Below are positions 27,071 through 35,414 of a stretch of DNA of 64,000 bases, piece by piece; position 1 is the first letter of the stretch; each line of letters begins with the position of its first letter. Source of the DNA: Bradyrhizobium glycinis (lineage in GTDB: Bacteria; Pseudomonadota; Alphaproteobacteria; Rhizobiales; Xanthobacteraceae); assembly GCF_016031655.1 (NCBI RefSeq), contig NZ_JACCHQ010000007.1, positions 1 to 64,000 of the forward strand, read 5' to 3'. The notes beneath the pieces are model-generated. The model did no database searches. It was not told the DNA's origin and saw nothing but the letters and a program-made list of their open reading frames with translations. A program made the position numbers and the translations under genes.

Positions 27071-28288
27071 TTGAAGATACTCATCCATGACTATGCCGGT
27101 CATCCCTTCCAAGTTGATTTGAGCCGCGAGCTAGCCTCGCGTGGTCACGAGGTCACTCACGCGTATTTCCACGGCGACCGCGGCCCCAAGGGCCGTCTTG
27201 AACGTTTGCCATCTGATCCCGCTAGACTGTCCTTTAGGGGCGTCAGCCTGCCGCGACCTTATGACAAGACCTCTTTCGTAAAGCGCCGGTTTGACGACGT
27301 CGCGTACGGCAAGTCTGCAGCTGCGCTGGTCAGCTCTCTTAAGCCGGACATCGTTATTTCGGGAAATACCCCGACCGAAGCTCAGTCGGCCATCGTGAAA
27401 TCCTCGGTTAGCATTGGTGCGGGTTTCGTTTTTTGGGTCCAGGACTTTTACAGCATCGCTGTTTCCAAGCTGCTGCGCAAAAAGCTAGGCGCAGTTGGTG
27501 CTGCCATTGGTGGCTACTATAGCTTTCTCGAGCGCGGCCAGTTTGCGAATTCAGACGCCATCGTGGTCATCACCGATTCCTTTGCTGATATTGCGCGAAA
27601 ATGGGTAGGCGCGAAAGATAAGGTCTTCACAATCGAGAACTGGGGTGCGCTGAACGAAATATCACCGCGTTCGAAGCACAATAATTGGGCGCGCCGCCAC
27701 GGCCTCGACGGGACGTTCAATTTTCTCTATTCCGGCACCCTCGCGCTCAAGCACAATCCGCAATTGCTCGTCGAACTCGCCAAGAAGGTTCGGGGACACG
27801 CAAACGTGGTCGTGGTCAGCCAAGGTGTCGGCGTCTCCAAGCTGGAACGCGCAAAGCTTGAGCAGTCGATCGACAATCTGATCCTGTTGCCGCTCCAGCC
27901 TTTCGCTGATCTGCCCGAGGTGCTGGCGACCGCTGATGTCGCTGTTGCGACCATTGAGCCCGACGCGGGTATGTTCTCGGTCCCGTCGAAGGTTCAGTCA
28001 TATTTTTGCGCAGAAAGGCCGGTATTGCTGGCCGCGCCGGCTGAAAATCTTGCCTCGCAGGTGGTTCGGAGGACCGGCGCTGGTCTAGTCGTCGATCCGA
28101 CCGACAAAGAGGGCTTCTTGCGTGGCGCGCTCCGATTGATGGAAGAGCACGCCTTGCGGATCGCCTCGGGGCAAAATGGTAGGAAATTTGCTTTGGAGAA
28201 TTACGACATCGAGCGGGTGACGGACCGCTTTGAGACGGTGTTCCAGCACGCTCTGCGTGCAAGAAATGCAAGAAAGGGAACTTCATGA
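27071..28288 (+). CDS. Family 4 glycosyltransferase, WbuB-like
   Basis: About 405 residues from TTG 27071 (KILIHDYAGHPFQVDLSREL, the typical opening of this group); an ATG at 27017 would add 18 residues with no counterpart. The GT-B fold is shown by FVFWVQDFYSIAVSKLL, the linker DKVFTIENWGALNEI, FLYSGTLALKHNPQLL, and the C-domain PSKVQSYFCAERPVLLAAP. It shares a four-base ATGA overlap with the next gene, a GDP-mannose 3,5-epimerase, so it may use the product of that enzyme. WbuB-type enzymes transfer deoxy-aminosugars in E. coli; the donor here cannot be assigned from sequence. Confidence 0.86.
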   Translation: MKILIHDYAGHPFQVDLSRELASRGHEVTHAYFHGDRGPKGRLERLPSDPARLSFRGVSLPRPYDKTSFVKRRFDDVAYGKSAAALVSSLKPDIVISGNTPTEAQSAIVKSSVSIGAGFVFWVQDFYSIAVSKLLRKKLGAVGAAIGGYYSFLERGQFANSDAIVVITDSFADIARKWVGAKDKVFTIENWGALNEISPRSKHNNWARRHGLDGTFNFLYSGTLALKHNPQLLVELAKKVRGHANVVVVSQGVGVSKLERAKLEQSIDNLILLPLQPFADLPEVLATADVAVATIEPDAGMFSVPSKVQSYFCAERPVLLAAPAENLASQVVRRTGAGLVVDPTDKEGFLRGALRLMEEHALRIASGQNGRKFALENYDIERVTDRFETVFQHALRARNARKGTS

Positions 28289-29268
28289 CTAAGACTGCCC
28301 TGGTGTGCGGTGCAGGTGGCTTCATTGGTGGACATCTCGTCAAACGGCTCAAGCAGGAAGGCTTTTGGGTCCGCGGCGTTGATCTGAAATTCCCGCCGTT
28401 TGCCGAAACGGATGCCGATGATTTTGCGATCGGCGACCTTCGCGACCAATATTTCTGCCGGCAGATCGCCGACCGCAGGTTCGACGAAGTTTACCAGCTC
28501 GCCGCGGATATGGGCGGTGCCGGCTATATTTTCACCGGCGAGCATGATGCGGACGTAATGCATAATTCGGCAACCATCAATTTGAACATGCTCGACATCT
28601 GCCAGAAGCGGAACGTGCGCGGCATGTTCTATTCCTCTTCTGCGTGCATGTATCCAGAGCACAACCAGATGGATCCGAACAATCCGAATTGCGCCGAGGA
28701 TTCAGCCTATCCCGCCAATCCGGACAGCGAATATGGCTGGGAAAAGCTGTTTTCGGAGCGTCTGTATCTCGCCTACAATCGCAATCACGGCATGCGCAAC
28801 CGCGTCGCCCGCTATCACAATATTTTCGGCCCCGAGGGCACTTGGGATGGCGGCAAGGAGAAGGCGCCCGCTGCGGTCTGCCGCAAGGTGGCGCAAGCCA
28901 CCAATGGCGGCGAGGTGGAAATCTGGGGCGACGGGACGCAGACCCGCTCTTTCCTCTATATCGACGAATGCCTCGAGGGCACGATCCGCCTGACGCGATC
29001 GGAGTTCGAAGGGCCAGTCAATGTCGGGTCGGAGGAGATGGTCACGATCAACCAGCTCGTCGACATCGTTGCCGATATCGCTGGGAAACGAATTCACAAG
29101 AAGCACATCCCAGGACCGCTCGGCGTGCGCGGCCGTAACTCGGACAACCGGCTGATCGGGCAGAAGCTGGGTTGGAAGCCGTCCGCGACGCTGCGCTCGG
29201 GCCTTGAGAAGACCTATGAGTGGATCGAACGGCAGGTGCATCGCAACCAAAAGCGAGTGGCCGCGTAA
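28285..29268 (+). CDS. GDP-mannose 3,5-epimerase (GME-like)
   Basis: Expected to convert GDP-D-mannose to GDP-L-galactose and/or GDP-L-gulose. 327 residues that follow the plant GME pattern closely: CGAGGFIGGHL, QLAADMGGAGYIF, SSACMYPE with the catalytic Cys, YGWEK near 150-154 (Tyr/Lys), RYHNIFGPEGTWDGGKEKAP, AVCRKVA, EIWGDGTQTRSFLYIDEC and GVRGRNSDNRLI. Such runs are far more specific than general SDR motifs. Overlaps the preceding GT4 by four bases. A bacterial GME beside glycosyltransferases implies L-galactose or L-gulose in the polysaccharide. A dTDP- or UDP-sugar epimerase is a weaker alternative. Confidence 0.87.
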   Translation: MTKTALVCGAGGFIGGHLVKRLKQEGFWVRGVDLKFPPFAETDADDFAIGDLRDQYFCRQIADRRFDEVYQLAADMGGAGYIFTGEHDADVMHNSATINLNMLDICQKRNVRGMFYSSSACMYPEHNQMDPNNPNCAEDSAYPANPDSEYGWEKLFSERLYLAYNRNHGMRNRVARYHNIFGPEGTWDGGKEKAPAAVCRKVAQATNGGEVEIWGDGTQTRSFLYIDECLEGTIRLTRSEFEGPVNVGSEEMVTINQLVDIVADIAGKRIHKKHIPGPLGVRGRNSDNRLIGQKLGWKPSATLRSGLEKTYEWIERQVHRNQKRVAA

Positions 29269-29298
29269 GGTATTAAGGGGTTTAGGACTGAAGGTTAT

Positions 29299-29325
29299 TG
29301 CGGCGCCACGCTTGCTGGCGCCGCA
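29299..29325 (+). terminator. GC-rich hairpin after the GDP-mannose epimerase gene
   Basis: A perfect nine-base-pair stem (TGCGGCGCC / GGCGCCGCA) with a nine-base loop, 30 bases after the epimerase stop. There is no T-run after it, so it is not a classic intrinsic terminator. It could pause polymerase or protect the 3' end of the GT4-GME transcript. Confidence 0.45.
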
Positions 29326-29372
29326 GTAGGGAAGTCCCAACACGTAGACGAGCACTGCTTCAACGGTTTTTC

Positions 29373-29380
29373 TAAGGAGG
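29373..29380 (+). promoter_or_regulatory. Very strong Shine-Dalgarno ahead of the acyltransferase, oddly placed
   Basis: TAAGGAGG is near-perfectly complementary to the 16S 3' end. It lies only one base before an ATG (29382) that opens a 13-codon frame ending at 29423, overlapping the acyltransferase ATG at 29413. It lies five bases, an ideal distance, before CTG 29386, which is in frame with the acyltransferase. Either a CTG start or a short leader peptide is possible. Confidence 0.5.
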
Positions 29381-29412
29381 CATGCCTGCTCGACGAGACG
29401 CTGCGGGCGCGC

Positions 29413-30786
29413 ATGAAATCTGAGCAGGACGACGACTGCCTATCCATGGACACGACACGGTCGATCTCCGAACGGCGAAGCAAGCTTGTGATTCAGCAGC
29501 CGGCCATTAGAGGCGCGAAGATCGGCGTCGTGAACGGATTGCGCGGCATCGCCATTCTGATGGTCGTACTTCATCATCTCTTCATTCCTTATGCCGGACG
29601 CAATCCGCTGCATGCGGGAGAGCTCGCTGCGGACGGCATTTTCACGAGCTTCATCACGTACGCTTGGCTTGGTGTACCGATCTTCTTTGTCCTTTCAGGA
29701 TTTGTGCTCTACCTCCCTTATCGTATGGGGCGGCGGACTATCTCAGGCCCCCCGGACTTCTGGGCGTTCTATCTGCACCGCGCCAGCCGACTCCTGCCAC
29801 TGTACTACATTGTAGTCCTGGTCTCGCTGACATTGCATGCGCAGACAGCAATCGGATCCCGCAATTGGTACCTCGAAGCAGGAGGGCTTCTTTCGACCCT
29901 GTTTGTGTTCTCGCCGCACGGTTTCATGCCGCCATCGAACATGGTGCTGTGGTCTGTCGGCGTGGAGATCTGGTTCAGTCTGCTCTTTCCTCTTTTGATC
30001 CTGGCGATCCGCCGATGGGGCATCGTCGCAGTTGCGGTTGCAGCAGTTGCAGTGTGCGCTGTGTTTAACTGCGTCGGCGGGTCGATCCCCATCGTGAACG
30101 TAGGCGCCTTCCGCCCATTCACGAACGGCATATTTGGCACCTGCTACCAATTCGTCCTGGGGATGCTGATTTGCGACACCTATGTGCGGATACTTGGAAA
30201 AGGTAACCGACCCTCATTTCATTTGGTGGCGCTGTTATCCGGCTTACTGGGGATGTTGCTGGCCGTATATCTGATGCACAACTCGCCATGGCTCTTCGGT
30301 CGAGTCGTGGGCAACGTGTTATTTTCGGCGGCTTTTTCGCTCGTTCTGCTCGGAAGTCTGTTTGCGGGCAAAGTGGTTCGATGGCTTCTCGAAAACTGGC
30401 CTCTGCAATTGCTTGGCTGCATGTGCTACAGCCTCTATGCTTGGCATGGAATTGTGATGGGAGAGATGATCCCATCCGCGACATCCATGCTGGTCGATAC
30501 GATGCGCCAGCTCGTTCCTTTCACTATCGTGATCCTAGCGCTGAGCGCGCTGAGCTACCGATACATCGAATTTGGCCACGTTCGGGAATGGAAGGCCCTC
30601 TTTCTCATTGAGCCCGGCTCAACTTTGCGGCGACGGATGCTCCCGCAGTCGATTGTTATCGCTCATTCCTCGGATCAACCAGTGAGTGCCACCAATGCTC
30701 GGTTTCAAAGTTCATCGCCTACCGGAAAAGCTTCATCGCAGGTTTTCCCAAGCTCTTCTCTCGCCGACCAGCAAGAAGGTACTTGA
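29413..30786 (+). CDS. Membrane O-acyltransferase (acyltransferase-3 / OafA type)
   Basis: 457 residues with about ten transmembrane segments. After a cytoplasmic lead come NGLRGIAILMVVLHHLFIPY (the motif with the catalytic His), FFVLSGFVLYLPYR and YLHRASRLLPLYYIVV, all diagnostic of acyltransferase-3 proteins that acetylate or acylate polysaccharides. Later segments include NMVLWSVGVEIWFSLLFPLL and CYSLYAWHG. The last ~60 residues are polar and overlap the next gene by ~92 bases. ATG 29413 is the first usual start; a CTG at 29386 behind a strong ribosome site is possible. It probably O-acetylates the local polysaccharide. Confidence 0.88.
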   Translation: MKSEQDDDCLSMDTTRSISERRSKLVIQQPAIRGAKIGVVNGLRGIAILMVVLHHLFIPYAGRNPLHAGELAADGIFTSFITYAWLGVPIFFVLSGFVLYLPYRMGRRTISGPPDFWAFYLHRASRLLPLYYIVVLVSLTLHAQTAIGSRNWYLEAGGLLSTLFVFSPHGFMPPSNMVLWSVGVEIWFSLLFPLLILAIRRWGIVAVAVAAVAVCAVFNCVGGSIPIVNVGAFRPFTNGIFGTCYQFVLGMLICDTYVRILGKGNRPSFHLVALLSGLLGMLLAVYLMHNSPWLFGRVVGNVLFSAAFSLVLLGSLFAGKVVRWLLENWPLQLLGCMCYSLYAWHGIVMGEMIPSATSMLVDTMRQLVPFTIVILALSALSYRYIEFGHVREWKALFLIEPGSTLRRRMLPQSIVIAHSSDQPVSATNARFQSSSPTGKASSQVFPSSSLADQQEGT

Positions 30787-31417
30787 AGATCGCCTCACCT
30801 ATCTGACGCCTCAAAGATTGCTTCGAATTGAAAGGGCGGCCCGCGCTGTTCTAAAATCCGGGGCCCAGGGCGACTTCCTGGAGATGGGCATAGCTCTTGG
30901 CGGCTCAGGAATCATCATGGCGGAGATCGCCAAAGCCGGCGGCCGTCGCTTCTACGGATACGACGTATTTGGAATGATACCTCCGCCAACCTCCGAAAAG
31001 GACGATGAGAAATCGAAAGAGCGCTACGAAAAGATTTCTGCCGGTGAATCGACCGGCATCGGGAACGATTCATATTACGGGTATCGTAAAGATTTGCTCG
31101 GCGATGTCATGAACTCCTTCGCGCGACATGGACATCCCGTCGACAACCACACCATCATACTGCGAAAAGGTCTGTTTCAAGATACGCTGCCGCACCATCA
31201 CGGCGCGATTGCGTTCGCTCACATTGATTGCGACTGGTACGATCCCGTAAAACTTTGTCTAGAGCTTATCCCGCCCAAACTAAGCAGGGGCGGCATTATA
31301 GTTTTGGATGATTATCATGACTATGGGGGTGCACGAACCGCCACCGACGAATTTCTAAAGGGCTGCTCTGATTTCGAGTTCGTAGACGGCCCGAACGTCA
31401 TGCTTCGCCGGCGATAA
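30695..31417 (+). CDS. TylF/MycF-family O-methyltransferase
   Basis: 240 residues from ATG 30695 (MLGFKV); a GTG at 30686 is also possible. SAM-dependent sugar O-methyltransferases of the macrocin type are recognised by FLEMGIALGGSGIIMAE (SAM site), FYGYDVFGMIP, the acidic HIDCDWYDPVKLCLEL and GGIIVLDDYHDYGGAR, with Mg-binding Asp residues. The start lies inside the 3' end of the acyltransferase gene; no usual start after that stop would keep the N-terminal helix. It probably methylates a sugar hydroxyl of the polysaccharide. Confidence 0.88.
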   Translation: MLGFKVHRLPEKLHRRFSQALLSPTSKKVLEDRLTYLTPQRLLRIERAARAVLKSGAQGDFLEMGIALGGSGIIMAEIAKAGGRRFYGYDVFGMIPPPTSEKDDEKSKERYEKISAGESTGIGNDSYYGYRKDLLGDVMNSFARHGHPVDNHTIILRKGLFQDTLPHHHGAIAFAHIDCDWYDPVKLCLELIPPKLSRGGIIVLDDYHDYGGARTATDEFLKGCSDFEFVDGPNVMLRRR

Positions 31418-31609
31418 AGCATCCACTCAGTGGGAGGTATCAAAGCCGAGTGCTAGTCTCTCGTCCGCGTTGAAGGTCGAAATCGATGCTCGATGCGCGG
31501 ACGATTGATCGGCAATGTGATCTGCAGTTGCGATCGAGTTCGTCACTGCCGAGCAGGACTCCCTTCATCTCCGTAGCCTTCTTACGTCGAGCGCAAAAGG
31601 GCACCAAAC

Positions 31610-32326
31610 CTACGGAGTTGGCCGCGCAACGATGGCAACAAAGTTTTTCGGAAAACCGCGCTCGGTGTATTTGTGCCGTAGCTCCAGTCTATTAAACAAG
31701 ACACTTAGAACGGCGAAGCTCAACTTAAACCATAAGAAGAATGGGGCGAGCAGATATCCAAGTGATCCGGGAGCGATCTTCGAGGGGTGAAGCGGCATGT
31801 AGCGTGCAGCAGTGTTCATCATGTAACCTAAGGTCGAGTAATAGCCTTCCAACCAATCGAGTCTCTCGATCTCGAAGCCGGCCTCATTGAAAAGCATGCG
31901 CACCGCAAATTGAGTGTAGCGAAAGAAGTCGTATGGCTGCTCGTGCTCTTCATAGAACAATGGCGCCGTGTAAATCATCTTTCCGCCCGGCTTCAGAACT
32001 CGAAAAAGCTCACTCAGCACTCTATCCGGGTGGGGAAGATGCTCCATCACCTGATTGAACAGAATGTAGTCGAACCGCTCATCTTCCACCGGAATCGACG
32101 ATAGATCGCAGACGTACGTCGATTTCGCGTACGTCTTGTCGACCTTCTCAAAGTCTGCGGATTCATATTTGGTATGAGAGAAGAGGGCCTTGTAAGGGGC
32201 GTCTCCAGCACCGGCATCTAGCACGAGCGCGCCACTCGGAACGATCTTGGAAAATTTTGAATTTTCGAGCCAAAGTCGATCGCGAGACGAGTTTCTCTGA
32301 AATTCAGATTTGAACAGATTACGCAT
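31610..32326 (-). CDS. SAM-dependent class I methyltransferase
   Basis: 238 residues. SAM-binding motif I VLDAGAGDAPY, motif post-I YESADFEK, motif II FDYILFNQVMEHLPHPDRVL and LKPGGKMIYTAP are all clear (Methyltransf_11 type). The C-terminal 70 residues contain a hydrophobic helix (LGYLLAPFFLWFKLSFAVLSVLF), so it is probably membrane associated. It is third in a minus-strand set behind the flippase and pyruvyltransferase, after a 287-base gap. A polysaccharide or lipid-linked oligosaccharide is a reasonable target. Confidence 0.82.
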   Translation of the reverse strand: MRNLFKSEFQRNSSRDRLWLENSKFSKIVPSGALVLDAGAGDAPYKALFSHTKYESADFEKVDKTYAKSTYVCDLSSIPVEDERFDYILFNQVMEHLPHPDRVLSELFRVLKPGGKMIYTAPLFYEEHEQPYDFFRYTQFAVRMLFNEAGFEIERLDWLEGYYSTLGYMMNTAARYMPLHPSKIAPGSLGYLLAPFFLWFKLSFAVLSVLFNRLELRHKYTERGFPKNFVAIVARPTP

Positions 32327-32613
32327 GAGGCGCCGTGGATGTGGTTACCGCACTCTCCACTATGCACCGCATTGCATCCCAAGTCGAGCGGTCGCCTGCC
32401 GTGTTCTGATGCCCTGCCCGAGGGGCAAACCAGTAGGTTCGGCGAAAGCGGCAAAGTATTTCGATGTGATGAATGTGGGCCGTGTGGTCACTTTCTTTGC
32501 CGCCCTTCTTTGCTTCCAGTCGTGTGAGCCCCTTGCAGGCAAAGCAGCAGATCGCGGGCGCTGGGCCGTAAAAGGTGTCGCAGGGCACGACAAAAACAGC
32601 TTTCGCTTTGACG

Positions 32614-33651
32614 CTAGGCAGTATTGCCCATCAACGAATGCACGTAAATATCGAGAGCTTGCGCTAAGCTCGGCACGGGACCAACTAGCTTGGCGAATGA
32701 GTGGGTCCAACTCTCGACAAAACCTCCGATCTTTCCATAATTGTTGTCCACGACGGTATGGGGCACGTCCAGCAGCGTACAGAGGATGTGAGCATGGAGA
32801 CGATCCGTTACAACATATCGGGCAGATCCGAGCTGCCTTAAGCCACGATCCACTCGGTTCGATGCTAAATTCTGAAACCATTCGAACCGACGATCAATCC
32901 TCGATACTACCTTCTTGTCTGGCGACAGGAGCATATTGGCCCACGTTTTTAAGATCATGCGCTTACCAATGCCCCGCCGCTCAAATAGCCAATCCTCCAC
33001 TGCACAGGATCCCGGGAGCTGAATGCTCTCCTCGTGCTTGACGGCTTCATGATCTGTTCGAAGAAGGAGCAGCAGGTCTCTACCTATTGAGGACGGCACG
33101 CGCTGCCGACCCAAGCAGAACGCCATATCGGGGCAGAGTTGAACGGCCGACGCAAAGGACTCTTGCACCTCCCCTAGGCTCCGAAGGTCCCGGACGAGCA
33201 TAGTGACATTCTTATGAGCGTTGATGATCCTCTTCGACTTCTCCAGGTTTGATTTAGAAGAAAAGTGGACTGTCTGCGGGAGCTGAACAATCAGCCGATC
33301 TGGAAAGCTGGAGATGAGCATCTCACGAAAAGCTTGATGCTTCGGCCAGAGATCGCCGAAATTTCCGCCTCCGTGGATGAAGATAGGACCATCCGGAACA
33401 GCTTCTATGAACTCGTCTTTTGACCAAGTTTCGCATGTACATACATAAGCAGGCGAATGCCCTAGCTTTTCTTTCAGATACAATGTTTCACCCAACCATA
33501 TTGCGCTGTCGCCAACGTTCGGATGGTCGGGAAAATCAACCAATGCAAAATTTCGGACTCCGCGGAGCTGCGGGGCAATTACTTCATCGATTTTGTGCTG
33601 AAGCGTTACGATGAGGTGGTCAGCGCTGCTATCTCGGGCCGTTGCGCTCAT
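32614..33651 (-). CDS. Polysaccharide pyruvyltransferase
   Basis: 345 residues. Motifs of the family: LVDFPDHPNVGDSAIWLGE at the N-terminus, PIFIHGGGNFGDLWPKHQ in the middle, VQLPQTVHFSS, and the C-terminal YVVTDRLHAHILCTLLDVPHTVVDNNYGKI with the conserved Arg-His pair. It transfers pyruvate from PEP as a ketal to a sugar of the polysaccharide, adding negative charge, as ExoV does in succinoglycan. Its start overlaps the flippase stop by 23 bases, so both are expressed together. Confidence 0.9.
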   Translation of the reverse strand: MSATARDSSADHLIVTLQHKIDEVIAPQLRGVRNFALVDFPDHPNVGDSAIWLGETLYLKEKLGHSPAYVCTCETWSKDEFIEAVPDGPIFIHGGGNFGDLWPKHQAFREMLISSFPDRLIVQLPQTVHFSSKSNLEKSKRIINAHKNVTMLVRDLRSLGEVQESFASAVQLCPDMAFCLGRQRVPSSIGRDLLLLLRTDHEAVKHEESIQLPGSCAVEDWLFERRGIGKRMILKTWANMLLSPDKKVVSRIDRRFEWFQNLASNRVDRGLRQLGSARYVVTDRLHAHILCTLLDVPHTVVDNNYGKIGGFVESWTHSFAKLVGPVPSLAQALDIYVHSLMGNTA

Positions 33652-35212
33652 TATTTCTCTCTGAGGTTACTGACTTATTGTCCTTGGCCACGTCTCGCGG
33701 CCGAAATCGGTTATGCAGGAACATCGTAACGAATTCCGCGATTTCCTGCTCGGGGCCTTCCGGTCGACCTAAGGAAAGCCAGCAGATGTAGACGGTGAGG
33801 AGATACGTAACCGCCCCGGAGATCACAATGATGACCAATTTCACGAGTTTGAGATGAGCTCCCATCGTAACGTCGATCCATGCGCCGGCCCCATAGGCGC
33901 ACATCGCCATAACGATAACGCCCATTACAAACCTGCCATTCGTCGCCAGCTGTCTCAGCACCGATAGCCCCAGCAAGCGCCGCACCATCATCATGGCAAC
34001 CACGATGCCGACCAGCCCGCTGACACACCGCGCCAGAACAATGCCAAGAAGTCCTCCGGAGAACATCCCGATGATGACAAGCGGAACACGAACGGAGACA
34101 TTCACAATGTCCCTTCGTAGCAGCTCGCGTGTTTCGCCCTTCGCCATAGCGAGGGGTTGGAGTCCGTAGACCATAGTCTGCAAAGCGAAGATGCTGGACA
34201 GGAGCTGTATGATCAATATGGCGTTCTCCCATCGCTCTCCCATTGTCACTTCTACAAATGGCCGGGCAATCAAAGCGAAACCGCAGCCCAGCGGGAAAGC
34301 AATCGCGCAAAGAAGCGCCTGGGAGCGTTCGTACGCCCGCCGCAATCGCCCCATGTCGTTGTTCAGTTTCGCGAACCCCGGGAATAACGCCTGGGAAATT
34401 GGCATCGTCGCTTCGCGTGTGGGCAACAGGGCGAGATTGTCTCCCATTGCATAATAACCGAGCGCGGAATTGCCCAGAAAGTAACCAATGATCAAGTGAT
34501 CGAACTTCCAATTGAGCGTATTTATGGCCTGTCCGAGGGTAAGCCACACCGAGAATGACAGGAGATCGCGAACGCGGCTGAAGTTCAGGCGCGGACGATA
34601 GGAAATCATGAAATAAGAGAGCGCTGTCCCGAAGATTTGGGTTGTCAACAACGATGCCAGGAGTGCCCAATAGCTGCGGAAACTGATCGCAACCAGAACG
34701 GCGACAATGAAACCAGCCATCTTCTGTGACACCTGCAGAACGAAGTCTTGCCAGAAGACCAATTGACGCGAGAACAAGATAACCTTGGGGTTGGAGAGAC
34801 CTCCGATAAGAGGCGACAGACTCATCGCAGCCATGACACCGACGAGACGGGTGTCACCGTACAAAGTTGCAATCGGCCATCCCAGGCCGAGGATGATCAG
34901 ACCCAGAAGTATTCCCCGCACCATGTTCAGCGAGAACACGGCATCGAAATGCTCGTCCGAGATGGACTTTCGATAGATCAGAGCAGACGCGAGCGACAAC
35001 TCGGTGATCGACAGGACAATCGCGCTGATCGTTGTCGCAATCGCAACCAACCCGAAATCTGCGGGCGTGAGGAAACGCGCGAGGAGCAGCATGCTCAAGA
35101 AGGTCACGAGATTTCCAAGCGCCCGCGCAGCCGCTATCCAGAACGCCCCTTTCGCCAGCATTCGTTTGATGCTCGGTGTGCGAACCGGATCCGGAGTTGT
35201 CTCGTTGTCCAT
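33629..35212 (-). CDS. Wzx-type lipid-linked oligosaccharide flippase
   Basis: 527 residues, about 12-14 transmembrane segments. KGAFWIAAARALGNLVTFLSMLLLARFLTPADFGLVA at the N-terminus is the standard opening of MATE/MVF-superfamily polysaccharide flippases. GYYAMGDNLALLPT and the LFPGFAKLNND region follow. ATG 35212 (MDNETTPD) is chosen; an ATG at 35290 would add a Cys-containing stretch without family match. It flips undecaprenyl-PP-linked repeat units to the periplasm for polymerisation, so it belongs with the Wzy, Wzc and Wza components further right rather than with Wzm/Wzt. Confidence 0.9.
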   Translation of the reverse strand: MDNETTPDPVRTPSIKRMLAKGAFWIAAARALGNLVTFLSMLLLARFLTPADFGLVAIATTISAIVLSITELSLASALIYRKSISDEHFDAVFSLNMVRGILLGLIILGLGWPIATLYGDTRLVGVMAAMSLSPLIGGLSNPKVILFSRQLVFWQDFVLQVSQKMAGFIVAVLVAISFRSYWALLASLLTTQIFGTALSYFMISYRPRLNFSRVRDLLSFSVWLTLGQAINTLNWKFDHLIIGYFLGNSALGYYAMGDNLALLPTREATMPISQALFPGFAKLNNDMGRLRRAYERSQALLCAIAFPLGCGFALIARPFVEVTMGERWENAILIIQLLSSIFALQTMVYGLQPLAMAKGETRELLRRDIVNVSVRVPLVIIGMFSGGLLGIVLARCVSGLVGIVVAMMMVRRLLGLSVLRQLATNGRFVMGVIVMAMCAYGAGAWIDVTMGAHLKLVKLVIIVISGAVTYLLTVYICWLSLGRPEGPEQEIAEFVTMFLHNRFRPRDVAKDNKSVTSERNNERNGPR

Positions 35213-35414
35213 TGTGAGTGGGTACGCTGATATCCAAGTCGGACATGAATTAGATGTGACGGCGCTAAAGCCGCAGGGGCATGCGCGCACTTACCCTAAT
35301 CGACTTCCCTAGTCGAAGCCAACCCGCGCAAGAATCAGTCTTGCAGATCGGGGACAGTCGGTGCGTGTGGCGAATTAGCGGTCTTGCGTTGGTTTCAGGG
35401 GGCGCCGCCACAAG

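Noticed and set aside
26838..27074. 79-codon frame before the GT4 gene
   Set aside because: No ribosome site, no family pattern and it runs into the GT4 start; treated as non-coding.
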